A stretch of DNA of 64,000 bases from Copromyces sp. CBS 386.78 (GCA_030685235.1 MU839112.1:186001-250000), one strand, 5' to 3'. Counted from the stretch's first letter, positions 13,601 to 27,509 are shown. The notes: a model not told the origin generated them from the letters alone. Numbers and translations are program-made.

Positions 13601-16600
13601 AGAGTTTCCTCATCGTGCGACATACCCGCACGGTAATGGGTAACTCCGAGGTCTGTCTGCTTGGACCAACGCTTGTCGCTGGTAGGGATGAGAATGTGTG
13701 AGCCGGAAATCATGCCCAAGCCACCGAGCTCCTTGGGGGTGTAGAAAACGGCAGGGGGGAAACGGGAAGGCATCTTGGAGTTGAGACCAATCTTGACACG
13801 GGTCTGGATCTTGGTTTCACACTTGACGATAGTGTCAAGCAAGTTCACGGTCGAAACAGCAGCCTCGCGGTAGTAAGTGAAGAGGGCAATCAACGCTGTG
13901 TTCCACTTGTTGGCAATCTTGGTGAATGTAGTCGAGCCAGACGACATCAGGATTTGACGGATCCTGTTGTTGAATTTCTGAATGTCCTCCTCGGTGACTT
14001 GAAGGAAAGCATGAGCGGTGCGCTCCTTGGTCGTGTTATCAACCAGTGACCAGACGCTGTCCTTCACAGGGAACTCATCGTTCTGGTTGCGGATCTTGGG
14101 CAAGATGCGCACTTCGAAGCCGCACATGGAGAACAGGAGGTTCGGGTTGTCCCTGCTGTATACGCTAGCGAAAGTGTCTTCCCAATCAATGGTCGTCACA
14201 GATCTTGGGAGGCGGTTCTTGAGATCCCAGAAGACAGCTCTTCCGAGGTTGACGTCGTGCCTCATGAGACGCATACGCGAATCTCTGGGCCAGCACTTCT
14301 TGCTCTTGTAACCAATCACGTTCTCGAAGTTGGGATCAGGCTGCTCTGTCAAGAATCGCTGAATTAGGTCGCGAGATTCATCTGCCGTGAACCTCAAGAA
14401 CACCCAAATCTTGTCTATGTACCTGGTGTACAGCCTAATCGGGTGTCTTGTTTCAGTCTCCCGGTCCTTGAACTGGAGGAAGTCATTGGGTGCGTGGGGA
14501 GGACCAGCAATCTCGCTGGCACGCTGCGGGCCGAGCAACAGCAGATCGAGGATGAGACCGTAGTACTGGAAGACGAAAGCTGAGAACTGCAGGCCACGAA
14601 TCATACCATAACTGTTGACATGGTTCATGTCTTTGTAGGTCAAGGTAACGTTGTTCTTGGCCGTAATGTAATCGGCAAGGTTGTGGTCCATGATCAGACG
14701 AAGAAGCGAGTTGAGCAAGGTTAGTTCGATCTTCTCGTAGACCTTGGAGAGTTGCGTCTCAATCATGACATTGCACTCGCCGTTTGAAGTCTCCCAGACC
14801 TTGTCGAGATTGTTGATGCCTTGAGCCCACTTGTACACAAGCAAAGGCGGGACCTCCGAATCAGAAGGCTTGATCCAAGCGGGGAAGAGATGGCGCTGGT
14901 CAGCCTGATACCACAAGTACTGGTCGAGATAAGCATCGCTAATCTTCTCGATCGGCTCAATATCATAGACCGGGTTGATGGTGCTGTAGTTGTCGTTCAT
15001 ATCGATGCCGACTTCCTTGAAAGCTCGTTGAGTGAGCAGGAAGCGCTTGATACGCTCGAGCGTAGTTCCTGGACTGTCATATGCCTGCTCGATCAAAGCC
15101 AACTCCTCACGCTGACTCTGGTTCAGTCTTCCCTTGGTCGAGTAAGCCTCACGCAAGCGCTCCAGCGCCAAGATAAGGATCTTGGTGTCGTGCTTGTAAG
15201 AGACACTGGGGAAGGGGATAGGAGAGAACTTTCTCGACTCCAGCCAGTGCACCGTAGTGGTGTAGATGGCAACAGCCTCCTCAGAAGAGACATAGGGACC
15301 ATCCTTCATATGGTTGTGCTGGCGTTCCTGCTCAGCCTTGAGCCACAAACGCGTTAGGCGGCCAACGTTCTTCTTGGCAACGGTCTTGTCGACGGTGGCA
15401 CCACGACGAATACGCTCACGGTTGTAATGAGCGACCGAAATCCACCAATCGGCCTTGGACTTGACGTAACGGAGAATGATGTTCTCGATGGCTGCGGGAA
15501 GTCCAGGAACCTTCCAGGGAATGTTACTCTTCCAGCATCTCCACGCCTCAGAAAGATGTTGAAGAACCGTGTTGACCTTGCTCTGCTTGATACCTTCCGG
15601 CATCATGTCCAGCAGATCAGCCATGACGGAAGCACGAAGCTCGAGATCGAAGTGAGATTCGACACGCTGCTTAGTGACGGTCTTGGCAACTCCCTTGCTG
15701 TGACGACCCTCGAACTGACGGGAGAGAAGGTTGCCGAGCCATCTTTCGAGGAGAGGAATTATACCTCGCATGAAGAAGAGCCACACACGCCATGCTGGCG
15801 CCCAGAAACCGCAACCTGGACCCTTACCAACCGGGCCGGCATTGAAGCGATAGTAAATGAGATGCTTGAGATCCTTGCAGGAACGGATCTGGTGCATCAA
15901 CTTGTACTTGTAACGATACATACCGGTCAACTGTCCGACGTGGTTGAAGGCATACAGAATACCATCGGCAAGCTGGAAAGCGTCAATGTTGCCAAGACGG
16001 TACTGTACCTGGGCATCGACAATGAGCTTGGTCAAGCGCAGAATTTCACGCATGAGATGGAAGGCATTTCCGAATCTAGACTTCTTTCTCTCCTTGGTCG
16101 TCAACGTCTTGACGGGCTTCAGGTTGAAGTTGTAGTCCAAATGGAGGTATGTGAGGTTCTTGCGGTGGATAAGCAGGTTAAGCATGTTGAAACCCTGCCG
16201 GCAGACTTGCAAACCAGCTTCAACCCAATCAATCGTCGTTTGCTGGAAGAACTTTGTCGCTTTCAGAGTCCGAAGCAAGTTTTGCTTCTGAAGAGACTTT
16301 GGTTGCTTCTTGTGCAGCTCATTGAGAACGTAGGTCTTGAGAAGCTTCTGGTACGAGACGCGCACCTTGACGGGCTGCTTCGGCGGGCAGTGCTCCAAGT
16401 ACCAATGCTTGACGAGAGGCACATCTTGGGCACGAACCATACGTCCGGAGCGGCGGTCGAAGGGGAACGGTGCCCACCAGAGCTCGATGGCCGATGCTGT
16501 CTCGTCCGTATACAGCTCTTCCTCAGCCATGAAAGGCTCGACGCCAGCAGGCAGCTCAAACGCCTCCTCTTCCGGCTCCTCAATGTTGCCAGGTCCGAAG

Positions 16601-17805
16601 AGCTCATCTTCATGGCTAACTGTAAGGTTCTTGGGAGCAACGGCCCTCGAAGAAATCGGGTTGATGCTCGTGTCGAAGTAGAAAGCGGGAAGGTTGTAGT
16701 CTTCTGTTCGCGTATAGACTACTTGAGGGTGTGAGTGAACTGACAAGTGAACGCTTCTAGGAAGTGCATTGTAGAGATGGGGGTAAGCCACACGGCACTC
16801 TGTCCGGATAGGGTTTCTGAAAATGATGCGATCCATAGCATTGAACTCGCCAAAATCCTCATCGTTGGGGTCAATGTCCTTGTACAGTGGCTCGAAACGA
16901 GGCCCGCCCGGTAACGCCACATTCAAGGCCTTTGCTGTGAGGAAACTCTTGAGCTCAAAGAGGTAGTAGTAGTTCTTGTCGACAACCTCAGACACCAACG
17001 GCCTGCTTAGACGGTACAGACTCGCCATTTGCGGCAGGGTAAGGTTCCACTTCTTGTAGCTGGGCCCGTTCACGTGGGACGTATCGAGAAGCGGCTGGTG
17101 GTCATAGAACCACTCGTAGATTGCTGCTTCTTCGTCCTCGTCCAACTCCATCTGAATAGGTTCAAGCGGCTCGACATCCTCGATGTTCTCGGACCAGGAC
17201 AGGGGCGGCTCTTCGTCGTCGAAAGGCGGGAATCGCATGCGCTTGAATAGTCGGCGGTCGCTCTTTTCCTTGCGCATAACCGTCCACATACTAGCCCATT
17301 GTGCAAAGAAGACGGGCTCAATGACTCTCGGGGTCTCGTTCACGAGGGTAAGACAACCGTTGACGTGGTAGAGAACCTTGACCTCTCTGGCAGCCTCCCA
17401 AGGCATGGGCATGTTCTCGAGCAGCTTCAGCACAGCATGGGGCATGAACTTGAGCGCACCGAGATAACTGCGCTTGTCGCTGGTGTACTTCTTCTGCGAG
17501 ACATCTCCAATATCCTTGACAATCTTTCGCAAGTGCTCTGGTGGCATGTCGGCCTTTTCCGTCTCGACGAACCCGCCCTTCCTCTTCTCGCCGAAGCGAT
17601 TCCTCTGCATGCGAAGCCATTCCTTCTTCTTCTGGGCGAATTTGGCGACATGAGGATCGGTTGGTGGAAAGAACCCAGGCGGCGGCGGTGCTGGGATAGC
17701 AGGAGGAGGTGGGAGAGAGGACGGAGGCGGTGGCGGAGGAGGAGCTGATGGCGGAGGAGGAGCGCCCCAGCCGGGGGGAGGAGGAGGTGGTGGCGGATAG
17801 GACAT
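10607..17805 (-). CDS. prp8: Pre-mRNA splicing factor Prp8
   Basis: Core U5 snRNP protein that cradles the spliceosome active site in the nucleus. Two exons: 17,805-13,119 and 13,044-10,607, with a 74-nt intron (GTAAGT...GTGCAG). The joined frame reads through ...[19 protein letters not shown]... and gives 2,374 residues, the usual Prp8 size. Visible features in order: a poly-proline N-terminus (residues 1-45), the PRO8NT region with [16 protein letters not shown] and RT-like parts (middle), the U5/U6-contact regions, an RNase-H-like domain (about 1,750-1,980), and a C-terminal Jab1/MPN domain with [16 protein letters not shown], ending [12 protein letters not shown]. No intein interrupts the protein, although some fungal Prp8 genes carry one. 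It is divergent from nip1 over 1.35 kb. Identification is secure from near-universal sequence blocks. Confidence 0.98.
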
Positions 17806-19153
17806 ATTTCGATCTTTTTGCTCTATGATGCTTTGTTGTCGTTGATTCCGTTGTTTTCGTCGTGGCAGTTGTCGTCGTTAGAGGCGTATACTATGTGGTA
17901 GGCGTTGGTGACGGGATACGTGGATGGATAAGGTATCGTGGATGTCGCCTGTCCGCGCGATGGCGGTTTGCAGTGCGCGTGCGTCGTCCCAAGGCCTGTC
18001 TTGCTGAAGAAGAAAAGAGACCCGTAAATATTAAATTCCCATTGATGTTGGATGAAAGACGGGCGTCGGTCGAACTCGCACCGAATCGCAGCGATGGTCA
18101 ATCAAGCTGGGAATGGAGATGTGGATGTTGTGGTTGTGATGTTTGTGGTTTGGTGGTGACGCCAGGATGCTGGCGTTGACGTTGGCAGGTTCGCCTCGTT
18201 ACGAAAAAACTTGAACAGCCTCGCGACGGCGGCGTGGGCGGTCGATAAAGTTCCAGAGGCCGGGGCGGGAGGTCCAGGTCCTTGACGCGCCAAAACGGTC
18301 AACCTGACAGCGGGACTCTTCGCTGTGCAGTGCTGCAGCCTAGCACCCGCTGTTAACAGGAAAAAGGCCTGGGGTTGGCTGCAGTGTGAGTGGGCAGGCT
18401 GGGCTGTCACTTCCACATTTCGTGGCGAAACGTCTCCTGTTACGCGCTGTAACTTTCAATACGCGACCCCCGTTACGTAGAATGTCTGGCTTGGCAGTTT
18501 CCATAGCACGTCAAACATGCAAGTAAACGAGGAAAGCAATACATATCAGTTCAGGTAGTTGAGACTTGAAGGTGGGGCATTAGCTACTGTAGCTAGCTGT
18601 TTGCGCCCAAGTACCAAGACGACAGGTGTTGAATCTTCATCGTGAGGCTGGACAAAGCAATGCTTGATATTGTTCCCTCACTCCGCTCTCAAAAAATGTA
18701 CAAGAACCCGCTCCTCTGGTTCACTTGACAGCTCCCTCATGCGAACGTCTGCAAGGTTCAGACCTTATCGGATCATCAGAGTTAAGTGGAAGCAGGTACA
18801 AGTCAACTTAAAAAGTTCAGCCTCCTCCCCCCCGGAGCAGGTCTTCTTTCCCCCACACCCCTTGCTCGGATTGAGTCATACCCAATCATTACAGCGCTCG
18901 AGGCCCAAACAGCTCCGCTCGACTCGCTAAGCCCCAAATCGCCCCCACCAAAACGGCCTTTCAGTGAAAATTAATTCTTTGACCCCTCTGTCCGCCTCGC
19001 CGCAGCCGGGTTTTGCTTTGCCAACCATCCGGACCATCACCACTTCCGTCCACCACGCCCAAGTACCCATACCGGCAACCCGGACTTCTGCCTCGCGCCC
19101 ATACCCCCGGAACCCGCATATTTATCCCGAGTCCATCGAAAGAGACCGCAACC
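17806..19153. promoter_or_regulatory. Divergent intergenic region, prp8 / nip1
   Basis: 1,348 bp between the two start codons, so it must hold both promoters and leaders. A short GTAGCTAC/TGTAGCTAGCT cluster lies near 18,581-18,600. I recognise no defined operator. The pyrimidine-rich sequence just before 19,154 is typical of a fungal 5' leader. Function is inferred from position only. Confidence 0.5.
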
Positions 19154-21925
19154 ATGTCTCGTTTTTTCCGCGGCGGTGACGACAGCTCCACCGACAGCAG
19201 CTCCGAGGAGGAGGAGGTCTACTCTTCCGAGGAGGAGGAGAAGGTCAAGGCCGAGGACGAGTCTTCGTCTGAGGAGGAGTCTGACGAGGAGGAGGAGGAG
19301 GAGAGCGACGAGGAGTCCGGCAGCGACGAGGAGGAAGGCCCCAAGAAGAAGGGTGCCAACCGTTTCTTGCAGAGCGACGACGAGTCCGAGGAGGAAGAGG
19401 AGGAGGAGCAGAGCGAGGATGAGGCCACCACCAAGGTCAAGAGCGCCAAGGACAAGCGCTTCGACGAACTCGAGTCCACCATCAGCCAGATCCAGAACGG
19501 CCAGAAGATTAACGACTGGAGTCTTATCGCCAGTGGTTCGTATATCCTGTCAACATATTGTACACGCCCTCGATATGTCCTGCACTGATGCTTACTTTCC
19601 TCCCCCCTCCCCTTTTAGAATTCGACAAGCTCAACCGCCAGGTTGTCAAGCTCCAAGATGGAAGCAAGGCGCCCAAGCCCTACATCAAGGTCATCGCCGA
19701 TCTTGAGGACTTCATGAACGAGACTCTCGCCAAGCAAAAGGTCACCCCCAAGAAGATGAACGCGACAAATGCCCGTGGCCTCAACGCCGTCAAGCAGCGC
19801 ATCCGCAAGAACAACAAGGACTACCAGACCCAGATCGATGCCTACAGGAAGGATTCCGACACTTTCATGGAGTCGGACGATGAGATTCCCGCGCCCAAGA
19901 CTGTTTCCAAGGCCCTCAGGTTCGCCGAGGCTCCCGTCGTCAGCGCCGAGCAGCAGGAGGAGGACGATAAGGGCTTCTCCACGGTCGATTCGCGCGGCAA
20001 GGTCGTTCAGTACACCCCCGAGAGCATCCTCAAGCACCTCCGCACCATCATCGAGTCTCGCGGCAAGAAGAACACCGACCGCCTCGAGCAGATCAAGGTT
20101 ATGGAGACCCTCAACAAGGTCGTCCCCATCACCCCTTACCAGAGGATCCGTGTTCTCCAGACCCTTATTTCCGCCCGCTTCGATCTCGGTGCCGGTGGCG
20201 CCGCTCAGATGCCGTTGGACCAGTGGAAGGCCGCTGAGCGTGACCTTGCCACTCTCTTGGAGATCCTCGAGAAGGAGAAGGACCACGTCGTTGTTGAGGG
20301 CGCTGAGGAGTGGGATGATGATGACAAGCTCCCCACCATCCCCGAGGGCGAGAAGTACCTCAAGGTTCCCGGCAGTGTTGTCTCGCTCATTGAGCGTCTC
20401 GATGACGAGCTCACCCGCTCGCTCCAGGCCATCGACCCCCACACCTCCGAGTACATCGACAGGTTGACCGACGAGGGCTCCCTCTACAACACCATCTTCC
20501 GTGGTCTTCTCTACTACGAGCACCTCCGCAAGGATGCTTCCCTCGAGGTCCCCCAGGAGAGCTTGAACCGCATCATCCAGAGGCGTCTGGACCATGTTTA
20601 CTACAAGGTGTGTACAGAGCCCATGTTGAAATTCTCAGCCGCCCTTGCTAACCATCTTCTTTCAGCCCGCCCAAGTCGTCAAGATCCTCGAGGAGAACGC
20701 GTGGAAGCAGGTCTCTGCTGAGGCCGATTCCGAGATTACCCCCCGCAGTCAGTCCGGCGATGCTGGCAAGCTCATCAACATCCTTTCCAACTACCTGTTC
20801 GAGAACAGCGAGGGCATCATCCGCGCTCGTGCCATGCTTTGCCAGATCTACTTCTTGGCTCTGCACGATGAGTACTACAAGTCTCGCGACCTGATGCTCA
20901 CCTCCCATCTTCAGGAGACTATCGCCAACTTCGATATCGCCACCCAGATCCTCTACAACCGCACCCTCGTCCAGGTCGGCCTTTGCGCTTTCCGCAAGGG
21001 TCTCGTCTACGATGCCCAGAACACCCTCCAGGAGATCTGCGGCAGCGGCCGTCAAAAGGAGCTTCTTGCTCAGGGTGTCATGATCCAGCGTTACAGCCAG
21101 GTCACCCCTGAGCAGGAGCGCCTCGAGAAGCAGCGCCAGCTTCCCTTCCACATGCACATCAACCTCGAGCTCCTCGAGTGCGTCTACCTCACCTGCAGCA
21201 TGCTCCTCGAGATTCCTCTGCTCGCCCAGACCGGTTCTTCGCCCGATGTCAAGAAGAGAATCATCAGCAAGACCTACCGCCGTATGCTCGAGTACCACGA
21301 GCGCCAGATCTTCACCGGTCCCCCAGAGAACACCAGGGATCACGTCATGCAGGCCTCCAAGGCTCTTGCTGCTGGTGAGTGGAAGAAGGCTACTGACTTT
21401 ATCCACAGCATCAAGATCTGGGACTTGATGCCGAACACCGAGGATATCAAGACCATGCTCGCCAAGCAGATCCAGGAGGAGGGTCTCCGCACCTACCTCT
21501 TCACCTATGCTCCTTTCTACGACACCCTCGCCATTGCGACCCTCAGCTCCATGTTCGAGCTCGACTCTCGCAAGGTCTCTGCTGTCGTCAGCAAGATGAT
21601 CAGCCACGAGGAGCTCGCAGCTGCTCTTGACCAGGTCACCGAGACCGTCATCTTCCGCAAGGGTGTTGAGCTCAGCCGTCTCCAGAGCTTGGCCCTCACT
21701 CTCTCCGACAAGGCCAGCTCCCTCATCGAGACCAACGAGCGCACGCTCGAGCAGAAGACACAGGGCTCTGCCAACGCCTTCTCCAGGAAGGACAACCGTG
21801 GCGGCGGCCAGCGTGGTGGCAGAGGTGGCGCCAGAGGTGGCGCGAGGACGGGCGGCAACCCTCAACGGCAGGCCGGTGGTACACAGTTCACCGGTGGTGC
21901 TCTGGGTAATGCGGTCCGTGGTTAA
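19154..21925 (+). CDS. nip1: Translation initiation factor eIF3 subunit c (Nip1)
   Basis: Cytoplasmic eIF3 scaffold subunit that contacts eIF1, eIF5 and the 40S subunit during start-codon selection. Three exons: 19,154-19,535, 19,619-20,607 and 20,666-21,925; introns of 83 and 58 nt. The joined protein has 876 residues. The N-terminus [20 protein letters not shown] and the long Ser/Glu/Asp stretch (about 10-105) are family hallmarks. The eIF3c N-domain follows ([18 protein letters not shown] across intron 1). The PCI domain lies near the C-terminus ([21 protein letters not shown] region read here as [17 protein letters not shown]). The tail is RGG-rich, a likely RNA-binding tail. The first ATG is preceded by CAACC, a good fungal start context. 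The antisense frame over the whole gene is a codon-bias shadow. Confidence 0.96.
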
Positions 21926-23697
21926 AGCTCTGTGGAATAGGGAAATAGGTGGTTTTCGTTTTGCTATTGCATTGGGCTTTGGTGTGTGACTAAAAAGCAA
22001 TTCCCCAGGTCTTTTAATGGTGCTATCTCCCATGAATGCGTTGCCCCATGGTTAGACCCAGCGAAAGTTTAGTCTAGAATCATAGGTTCTCTCGGTTTAA
22101 TTTGTTTTTGGTTCGGGCATAGCTTCACTCAAAAATTGCGCGTTTGGTCTTCTCTTCATGATGTGTCAGTTTATCAAATGAAATTGTCTGGGCATGAGCA
22201 AGTGTATAGTGTACATCAGGTCACCATGAGTAATTTCACAGCCGATTTGAAACGAGTAATCTTTAACATAACAGACAGATCCTTTATCTTTCAGCTGAAC
22301 GAAACATGGTTTCAGGGCTACAGATCTGCATAGTAGCTGCTTGAAAATGTGTAGGGTGAGCCCGTTAGGAGACCATGATCATCATTCTGGGTGAGCCACA
22401 CAGAATCAGCGATTACATCCAGCCGACTTATGATGAGGCGTCATGATCTGCATTTGGGCATTTTATCATTGCTATAAACTCAAGTTTCGGGAGGATGATC
22501 AGGTTAAAAAGGCTTCAGTAACAAACCCAGAGGTCATCGACTGGTCTACAAACTAAGACGCCGTATGAGAGGTATACATGCCAACATAACCAAGAGAAAA
22601 GGCTTGGTTTAGCCAGCTGAAAAATATCAAGACATGCGAAATAGAACAGTATCACAGAATATGGTTGGCAAGATAGGCCGGTCCCGATTGTAATTCGAGC
22701 TGACGATCGATCCGTGTCGAGACTGATACGACAAGAAATGGTCAAGATCACGAGGAATCCCTCGGTTTGTTACGAACGTGTCCGCTTTCCACATCATCAC
22801 CTACCGCAGATCAATGATGGGATAACCTGAAACCACGGAAATTCCTCAATCTAACCTCATATCCCTACTACAATCGACCGATACTGTCAAGCATTGGTAC
22901 AATGTAGGCAGGAGGAGTAAGGTATACGTATGTTCGGCCTTGAAACGGTATCCATGGGTAAAATTGAATGAGTGTCGATTTGGATGAGTACTCGTCAAAA
23001 CCAGTTGGATATTGAACAGGAGGACGAGAAGCAACATGTCTTCAGGTTGGTGTACGACCTGGGAGCGAGAAGCACTCATCAATACTTGTTGCCAACTAGG
23101 CAAGTACCTAGCGTGTACCAATGTTCCCAGCTAGTCGAATGCCCATTGACGTGTGATATGGAATACGTCACAGCATTTGCAAGACAACGTCTACGAGCTG
23201 CTTTGAGTAGACAGCGGTAAAGCCATGGATGACGAGACGAACTTGTCAGAACAAATGGCGGGCGAAGGCGGATATGATGCCCCCAACTGGAGCCTCATGT
23301 TCACGGTGTAATCAACATGGAGAGAGACACCCGCCTGATGCCTCGTGGGTAAGGTATGGGAGGGAGCAAAGGGTAACCCGGCGGTCTAGATGTCGACTAC
23401 ACGACTACGCACAAGTGGATTCGCGAAAGCAGGCATACATGACATAGGTCACTTGGAACACAGGCACGAAAGCCAGGCTGCGATCTGAGCTGCCGGTGGC
23501 AGCGAAGGGGGTTTTTTGACTCCCATCTATATTCATCTGCTGCAGTTGTGCCAAAAGCAACATGTGACAAGCCAGATCATATGGAGACCAGGCAAAGTAA
23601 GGCCGTTCTCCTCGTAGTTGTCAACGCCACAGAGAAAACCAGATGATAACCGTTTTTTCTTTTCCGCCCAGAAGCCAGGCAGCCACCCTCTGATAAA
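21926..23697. other. Intergenic region between convergent nip1 and S14 genes
   Basis: 1.77 kb between two stop codons. It should hold both 3' untranslated regions. The short frames are not supported by any domain or codon bias, and I see no RNA gene here. Confidence 0.5.
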
Positions 23698-24502
<805 letters not shown>

Positions 24503-24838
24503 CTTGACGGTTGATCTGGTGTCTTGGACGTTGTGGTGTTGATACTGTCAAGTGGACGATCTCCAGTTTCCGGCATAAAAATTCGGCGGGGGTAGTTCGA
24601 CTTCGTGCGGTTGAGAATGCCCTATCGAAATTGGCGGGGGAGGGCGGCAGAAAGCGGAGCACAGGCACGAAACCTTTCGGACAAACCCTAAATCCACTTG
24701 GCAGCCGAGCTCCGTGTGGCCCCACTGTTCTCAAAATTTCGCGGGCCCTACTTAACAATCGATCAACGGCTTTTTTTGTTCTTCTGCTCCTGCTTCGACA
24801 TCGAATTCTGGCATCGTCGCAGATCGACCACCGGCACC
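24503..24838. promoter_or_regulatory. Bidirectional ribosomal-protein promoter (S14 / L7)
   Basis: 336 bp separate the start codons of two divergent ribosomal-protein genes, so both promoters and leaders lie here. It contains AAACCCTAA at 24,683-24,691, a telomere-like box (telobox) found upstream of many fungal and plant ribosomal-protein genes. No TATA box in a convincing place. Joint control of both genes is inference. Confidence 0.6.
24683..24691. promoter_or_regulatory. Telobox-like AAACCCTAA
   Basis: An exact AAACCCTAA lies 148 bp upstream of the L7 start and 181 bp upstream of the S14 start. The match is visible in the sequence; its use as a binding site for a Myb/Tbf1-like factor is known for other fungi and is inferred here. 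Confidence 0.5.
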
Positions 24839-26318
24839 ATGTCTACGTATGCCAACCCCGATCCTTCCCCTTGACGCCAGAGGAATGGTATCGTCGCGTG
24901 TTCCAGGAACAATCTGCAGATAGTCGTGGTCCTCTCACTGGGTGTCTTTGGCCTGTCTTCTCGCGGAGCAGCCATCGCCCCAGCTCGATCCCTCTCACGA
25001 TTCTCCCTCTTTCCTCCAGGCCTTGGACCGACCAGGCTTGCAGACTGAGAGATGTCTCGTGGGGTGTTGGGGTTGAAGGTCTCTGGCCTTCTCCCTTAAA
25101 TTCATCGCTTCTGCGACAGACGAACTTGGACAAGAGTGTGAAATCTCGAGTTTTTGCTCTCCGTCACAGTTAGCCCACCTTTCGGACACTTGTTGTCCAG
25201 GTCGTGCTTGGCTGTGTGATCCTCACGCTGAAAATGCTGAGCGCATCTCTCCAAGTTACACCAAGCAGCTACACCAAGCTGTCAATCGAGTCAGCCACGA
25301 GAGAATGCCGCACTTGAGCAGCAGTTCTCCACCGGCGCTCTGCCACATACCTCTGGTATGCTGGACCCCGTACTAATCTGAGATGTTTAGTTCCGTCCCC
25401 ACCAAGAACGATGTCCTGGTCCCTGAGACCCTCCTGAAGAAGCGCAAGTCTCAGGAGAAGGCCCGCGCTGAGCGCCAGGCCGAGATCGAGAAGAAGAAGG
25501 CTGTAAGTGTTACCATCGCTTGAGCTTCCCCCTTCCACGAGGACAACATGATGCACAACATACCATAGCGACTAGGTTCGCCGATGCTGTTGCTAAATAC
25601 CATCTTTCGGGTCTGACACAACACCTCATCAATGGACTATTTGAACTGCCTTCTAGCGTTCTGGACTCGTTGCTGACTGTGTATCCAATAGGCCAACAAG
25701 GAGAAGCGTGGCGTCATCTTCAAGCGCGCCGAGACCTACGTCAAGGAATACCGCGACGTCGAGCGCGAGAAGGTCCGCCTTCACCGCGCCGCCAAGCAGG
25801 ATGGCTCTTTCCACATCCCCGCTGAGGCCAAGCTCATCTTCTTGATCCGCATCAAGGGTATCAACAAGATGCCCCCCAAGCCCCGCAAGATCCTCCAGCT
25901 CCTCCGTCTTCTCCAGATCAACAACGGTGTCTTCGTCCGCGTTACCAAGGCCACCGCTGAGATGATCAAGATCGTCGAGCCCTGGGTTGCCTACGGCTAC
26001 CCCAACCTCAAGTCCGTCAAGGAGCTCATCTACAAGCGCGGATACGGCAAGATCAACAAGCAGCGCGTTGCTCTTACCGACAACTCCATCATTGAGGAGA
26101 ACCTCGGCAAGTACGGCATCATCTGCATGGAGGATCTCATCCACGAGATCTACACCGTCGGCCCCAACTTCAAGCAGGCCTCCAACTTCCTCTGGCCCTT
26201 CAAGCTCTCCAACCCCACTGGTGGCTTCCGCACTCGCAAGTTCAAGCACTTCATTGAGGGCGGTGACCTCGGCAACCGTGAGGAGCACATCAACGCTCTC
26301 ATCCGCCAGATGAACTAA
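24839..26318 (+). CDS. rpl7: 60S ribosomal protein L7 (uL30)
   Basis: Large-subunit ribosomal protein of the cytosolic ribosome. Three exons: an 8-nt coding first exon (24,839-24,846, ATGTCTAC), 25,391-25,502 and 25,692-26,318. Introns are 544 nt (24,847-25,390, GTATGC...TTTAG) and 189 nt. The joined protein has 248 residues. It begins [20 protein letters not shown], has the basic N-terminal extension of eukaryotic L7 ([20 protein letters not shown]), then the uL30 fold with [20 protein letters not shown] and [20 protein letters not shown], and ends [13 protein letters not shown]. The tiny first exon and long first intron are common in fungal ribosomal-protein genes. I found no clear box C/D snoRNA in either intron by eye. 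Confidence 0.96.
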
Positions 26319-26701
26319 ATGCAATTGTGGCTTCGTTGAGATAATACGAACCTTGTCTTGGTCGTTACGGATGCATGGCGCTCGGCGTTAATTGGGAAGC
26401 CATAAAGGCCGGATGGGAATGAATGCAACTTTGTCGTTTTCCGATCACAAAATCTGGTTCACCGGTGGATTCGTGATCCTAGCCTGCTCCGTAACTGGCC
26501 TTGACTCGGCCCAATGCTATCAAAATTTGATGTCTACCACACTGTCTCCTTTCGCTTGTGATGATATCAGTGACATTGAGAACACAGAAACGCCGTTTTG
26601 CCGCTCTATTATGTAATACCCAGTAGACCATGCCTCCTACCCAATACAGTCAAGTAATGATACCCTCAAATAGTAGGTCCTTGGTTCCATCACCCAGCCC
26701 C
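26319..26701. other. Intergenic region between convergent rpl7 and isa2
   Basis: 383 bp between two stop codons, holding the two 3' untranslated ends. Nothing else is seen. Confidence 0.5.
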
Positions 26702-27509
26702 TCAGATCTTGATGTCGAAACTCGTACCACAACCACAGCTGCTCGTCGCCAACGGGTTGTCAACGATCTTGAACTGGGAACCAATCAACTCCATGGTGAA
26801 GTCGACCTTGCTACCCTTGAGCAACTCCAGCGACGGCCCATCAAGAATGATCTTCGGTACCGTCAGATCGGAAGACGACGGCGCTGGGCTGTTATCGGGG
26901 TAATAGCTGAATATCGTATCGTCCTCGCGAATCTCTGATTCCTCCGCGGCGTCTTCGGAAACGGGCAACTCGGGAAGTTGCGATGGGAGAGTGACCAGTT
27001 TCATGAGGTATTGGAAACCGTGGCAGCCGCCGGATTCGACTTGGATGCGTAGCGCGAGGTATGGGTTGGAGTCTTTGGTCATGATTTCTGAGAGACGCTG
27101 TTTCGGTTTCATGCTAGTTAGTCATACTGTCCTTTAGAGCAACGGGAAAAGAGTAGGCGCCAAGACGAACCTTTGCCGCCCGCTCTGTAATCTCCAGCAC
27201 CATCTCGTTCCCATCCTCGTCGTTCTGGGGGTTGAATAGCGTGTGGGTTGCTTTGCGAGGCGCGGAGGTGGTGAAAAGGCGCTTGTTGGACTGGCTTGAG
27301 GACAGCGATTGTCTCGCGCGCCATTGTGTCTTCGAGACCGGAGTGGTAGTTGGAGTAGTCGCTATCCTCCTGGGGGCGCTGTGGGGGGCGCGCGCACGCA
27401 ATGGGAGTAGGATGTCGGCCAGAATGGGCGACTGGGCGGTTCGGCGCATGCTCAGTTGGACGAAGAGGCTAGCCGGTGCGGGCGCATTGGCGCAGCGGAG
27501 GGGTGGCAT
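26702..27509 (-). CDS. isa2: Mitochondrial iron-sulphur assembly protein, Isa2 type
   Basis: A-type (HesB/IscA) scaffold or carrier that helps build [4Fe-4S] clusters in mitochondria. Two exons: 27,509-27,171 and 27,097-26,702. The 73-nt intron (GTTCGT...AAACAG) joins ITERAAK to RLSEIMTKDSNPYL and gives the correct family reading; 244 residues in all. The first 90 or so residues are rich in Arg, Ser and Ala with few acids, as in a mitochondrial presequence. The A-type core holds the three cluster cysteines: one in GGCHGFQY and two in the C-terminal CGC of SCGCGTSFDIKI. A Glu/Asp-rich insert (DAAEESEIREDDT) sits in the middle of the core, as in fungal Isa2 rather than Isa1. Confidence 0.88.

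Noticed and set aside
15427..16734. 435-codon plus-strand frame
   Set aside because: Fully antisense to prp8 with no family resemblance.
10607..17805. Intein in Prp8
   Set aside because: The protein reads through without any insertion of intein size, and the total length is that of an intein-free Prp8.
20648..22033. 461-codon minus-strand frame
   Set aside because: Antisense to the nip1 coding region; Leu/Glu/Asp-rich sequence is typical of a mirror of strongly biased codons.
25503..25691. Possible box C/D snoRNA in L7 intron 2 (ATGATGC and CTGA-like boxes)
   Set aside because: The C box is imperfect, and no terminal stem forms beside the boxes.
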